From Rhizobium herbae (GTDB lineage: Bacteria > Pseudomonadota > Alphaproteobacteria > Rhizobiales > Rhizobiaceae), in contig NZ_JAEUAO010000001.1 in NCBI RefSeq assembly GCF_019511375.1, forward strand, positions 1,426,001 through 1,490,000: a stretch of DNA of 64,000 nucleotides, in the 5' to 3' direction. Made by a program: the position numbers and the translations under genes. A model generated the notes under the pieces. The model saw nothing but the letters and a program-made list of their open reading frames with translations, was not told the origin of the DNA and did not search any database. The stretch's first letter is position 1; every line of letters starts with the position of its first letter. Positions 61,847 through 64,000 of this stretch are shown piece after piece.

Positions 61847-62584
61847 ATGGAGCACATCGACCATATCCTGATCGTCGATGACGATCGGGAAATCCGGGAG
61901 CTCGTGTCGAGCTACCTGAAGAAGAACGGGCTGCGCGTCACCGCCGTTGCCGACGGGCGGCAGATGCGCATGTTCCTCGAGGCCAACACGGTCGATCTCA
62001 TCATTCTCGACCTCATGATGCCGGGTGACGATGGCCTCGTACTGAGTCGCGAGCTGCGCGTCGGCAGACACAAGGCGACGCCGATTGTCATGCTGACAGC
62101 CCGCTCCGACGAGATGGACCGCATCATCGGGCTGGAAATGGGCGCCGACGACTACCTCGCCAAGCCGTTTTCGGCGCGCGAGTTGCTCGCCCGCATCAAG
62201 GCGGTCCTCAGGCGCGCGCGCATGCTGCCCCCGAATTTGCAGATCTCGGAAGCCGGCCAATTGCTGCGTTTCGGTCACTGGAAGCTCGACACGACGGCAA
62301 GGCATCTTATCGACGCGGACGGCACCGTGATTGCGCTCAGCGGCGCCGAGTATCGGCTGCTGCGCGTCTTCGTCGACCATCCGCAGCGCGTCCTCAACCG
62401 TGATCAATTGCTCAACCTGACACAGGGACGCGAGGCCGAACTGTTCGACCGTTCCATCGATCTCCTTGTCAGCCGGGTTCGCCAGCGGCTTGGCGACGAT
62501 GCCCGCGAACCGACCTACATCAAGACGGTCCGCAGCGAAGGCTATGTTTTCTCGGTGCCGGTCGAAATCGTGGAGCCACGCTGA
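61847..62584 (+). CDS. OmpR-family response regulator
   Basis: A 245-residue regulator. The receiver has DDDRE, phospho-Asp in LIILDLMMPGDDGL, Thr in MLTARSDE and Lys in YLAKPFSARELLARI. It is followed by a winged-helix DNA-binding domain (residues ~150-240: LSGAEYRLLRVFVDHPQRVL, DLLVSRVRQRLGDD, IKTVRSEGYVFSVPV). Its stop codon overlaps the kinase start. The pair probably senses a periplasmic or envelope signal. Confidence 0.92.
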   Translation: MEHIDHILIVDDDREIRELVSSYLKKNGLRVTAVADGRQMRMFLEANTVDLIILDLMMPGDDGLVLSRELRVGRHKATPIVMLTARSDEMDRIIGLEMGADDYLAKPFSARELLARIKAVLRRARMLPPNLQISEAGQLLRFGHWKLDTTARHLIDADGTVIALSGAEYRLLRVFVDHPQRVLNRDQLLNLTQGREAELFDRSIDLLVSRVRQRLGDDAREPTYIKTVRSEGYVFSVPVEIVEPR

Positions 62585-63906
62585 TGGCGACGCACGCTGT
62601 TCTCGAGGGGATTCGCCTGTGGCCGCACACACTCAGAGCGCGGCTATTCATCATTCTTCTTGCCGGCCTGACAATTGCTCATGCCATGTCGTTTACGGTG
62701 CTGTTTTCGGAACGCTATATCGCCGCCAGGTCGGTGATGTTCAATACGCTTGAAAACGACATCGCGACATCGATCGCCATCCTCGACCGGATCCCCGCGG
62801 CCGAACGGTCCGCTTGGCTCGGCCAACTTGCGCGCAGCTCCTACCGGTTCGTTCTGGGGCCGGGCCTCCCTGGCAATCCCGTGCTTGGGGCGGAAGACGC
62901 CGAGGTCGCCTCCAGGATCCGGGCCGCAATAGGCGCGAAGTACCCGATCGAGGTTGAATCCATCCCCGCAGTAGGCCGCCATCTTCAGGCGCATCTTCGC
63001 TTGAGCGACGGCGAGTCGTTGACGATAGACGTCACCCCAAGGGGCGTCATGCCGGTGGCTGACTGGTTGCCTTATGTCCTCATCGCGCAGCTCCTGCTCC
63101 TGGTACTTTGCAGTTGGACCGCGATGCGTCTCGCCATCCGTCCTCTCGCCAATCTGGCGAGTGCCGCCGACACGCTTGATCCGAACAGCAACGCGCCGCG
63201 CCTCAGCGAAACCGGCCCGACCGAAGTGGCCTATGCGGCGACGGCGTTCAATGCGATGCGCGATCGCATTGCTCAGTATCTGGAGGAGCGCGTGCAGATC
63301 CTCGCAGCGATCTCGCATGATCTGCAGACGCCGATCACGCGGATGAAGCTGCGTGCCGAAATGGCGGAAGATTCCGCCGACAAAGACAAGCTGGTTCAGG
63401 ACCTCGATGAAGTCGAACGTCTCGTCAAGGAAGGAGTTGCCTATGCGCGCAGCGCCCACGGCAAGAAGGAAAAAGCCTCGCGCATCGATCTCGCCTCGTT
63501 CATCGAGAGTCTCGCCTATGATTATCAGGATACCGGCAAGTCGGTCACCATCGGTGGATTGAGCGACGGCGCGATCGTGACCCGGCCGCACGCCTTGAGA
63601 CGTATCCTCACCAACCTGGTCGACAATGCCCTTAAATTCGCCGGCAGTGCGGAAATCGAGGTTCATCGCCAGGAGGGCACGGTGCTCATAAGAGTGCTCG
63701 ATCGCGGCCCCGGCATTCCGGACGACCAGTTGCAAGCGGTGCTGCAACCCTTCTTCCGGCTGGAGCAGTCCCGCAGCCGCGACACGGGCGGGACGGGCCT
63801 CGGCCTTGCGATCGCACAGCAGCTCGTGACCGCAATCGGCGCGACCCTCACCTTGCGCAACCGCGACGGCGGCGGCCTTGCGGCGGAAATTGCGCTGAGC
63901 CAGTAG
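62584..63906 (+). CDS. EnvZ-type sensor histidine kinase
   Basis: A 440-residue membrane kinase: transmembrane helix ~20-40, periplasmic sensor ~45-155, second helix ~160-180 and HAMP linker ~180-235. The H-box is ISHDLQTPITRMKLRAEMAE (~245), N-box ILTNLVDNALKFAG, G1 DRGPGIPD, F-box FFRLEQSRS and G2 GGTGLGLAIAQQL. It overlaps the regulator gene by one base, so they are co-translated. Cognate partner of the product of 61847-62584. Confidence 0.92.
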   Translation: MATHAVLEGIRLWPHTLRARLFIILLAGLTIAHAMSFTVLFSERYIAARSVMFNTLENDIATSIAILDRIPAAERSAWLGQLARSSYRFVLGPGLPGNPVLGAEDAEVASRIRAAIGAKYPIEVESIPAVGRHLQAHLRLSDGESLTIDVTPRGVMPVADWLPYVLIAQLLLLVLCSWTAMRLAIRPLANLASAADTLDPNSNAPRLSETGPTEVAYAATAFNAMRDRIAQYLEERVQILAAISHDLQTPITRMKLRAEMAEDSADKDKLVQDLDEVERLVKEGVAYARSAHGKKEKASRIDLASFIESLAYDYQDTGKSVTIGGLSDGAIVTRPHALRRILTNLVDNALKFAGSAEIEVHRQEGTVLIRVLDRGPGIPDDQLQAVLQPFFRLEQSRSRDTGGTGLGLAIAQQLVTAIGATLTLRNRDGGGLAAEIALSQ

Positions 63907-63931
63907 AGCCACCAAGAAACCCCAAGACACT

Positions 63932-64000
63932 GTTGATTGCAGTGGTCATGCTTTTCTCCTTGTGTTTGGGAGGCGCAATGCCCGGTGCAATTGGTGCGCA
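63932..64000 (+). CDS. Start of an exported protein, cut by window end
   Basis: After the kinase gene a frame opens with LLIAVVMLFSLCLGGAMPGA, a signal-peptide-like sequence, and runs off the end. Possible starts are TTG 63932 or ATG 63948; neither has a clear ribosome site. Identity cannot be determined. Confidence 0.35.

Overview
The window is GC-rich, gene-dense alphaproteobacterial DNA. Its gene families are most typical of Rhizobiales of the Rhizobium/Sinorhizobium/Agrobacterium kind: several solute-binding-protein ABC importers, FixJ-type regulators, small CsbD/PRC/SHOCT/DUF1127 proteins, a PQQ-type sugar dehydrogenase, an EcfG-type stress promoter and an alphaproteobacterial SOS box. 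There are no rRNA, tRNA, ribosomal or cell-division genes. With the importers and the many decayed genes, this suggests a megaplasmid/chromid or an accessory chromosomal region (inference).

Layout. 0-3.4 kb: 3' end of a gamma-glutamyltransferase gene, a cysteine hydrolase, an aldo/keto reductase and a bile-acid/Na+ symporter-like carrier. 3.7-14.4 kb: an amidase and an AraC regulator (+), facing a seven-gene minus-strand operon: class III aminotransferase, polyamine-type ABC importer (binding protein, ATPase, two permeases), HDAC-type acetylpolyamine deacetylase and aldehyde dehydrogenase. This reads as a self-contained route to import, deacetylate, transaminate and oxidise (acetyl)polyamines. 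14.9-20.3 kb: a double-domain CaiB/BaiF CoA-transferase and a GMC oxidoreductase, divergent from a LysR regulator. 20.4-23.3 kb: a ribose-type ABC importer (minus). 24.2-34.5 kb: a signalling block with a GH144-like beta-glucan enzyme, a receiver-only regulator, a FixJ-type regulator, two candidate anti-Shine-Dalgarno small RNAs and an 1837-residue sensor (pseudokinase + AAA ATPase + GAF + PAS + histidine kinase), flanked by two copies of an ~80-bp element. 34.5-40.1 kb: a PQQ-type dehydrogenase lipoprotein, an SOS-boxed UvrD-like helicase followed by a dinB stub fused to a DUF2269 remnant, and a cluster of small stress proteins with EcfG-like promoters. 40.4-45.1 kb: a second sugar ABC importer (binding protein, double ATPase, two permeases). 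45.4-47.6 kb: an exported polysaccharide-deacetylase-like protein. 47.7-50.3 kb: a patch of decay (serine recombinase remnant, frameshifted homocysteine methyltransferase, frameshifted and cut amino-acid permease, SHOCT gene without its 5' end). 50.4-61.8 kb: a redox/detoxification island (alpha/beta hydrolase-OsmC fusion, TetR with three operators, RclC/DUF417 membrane protein, DUF1127, TrxB, LysR, MsrB, MsrA, two exported cupins, AhpD-like protein, YeeE-type transporter, TAT-exported epoxide hydrolase). 61.8-63.9 kb: an OmpR/EnvZ-type two-component pair, then the start of a gene running off the end.

The most interesting material is the 26-34 kb signalling/sRNA block. After it come the SOS-box helicase next to its destroyed dinB neighbour, the TetR operator triplet, and the breakpoint at about 49.8 kb where two genes were cut at the same place.
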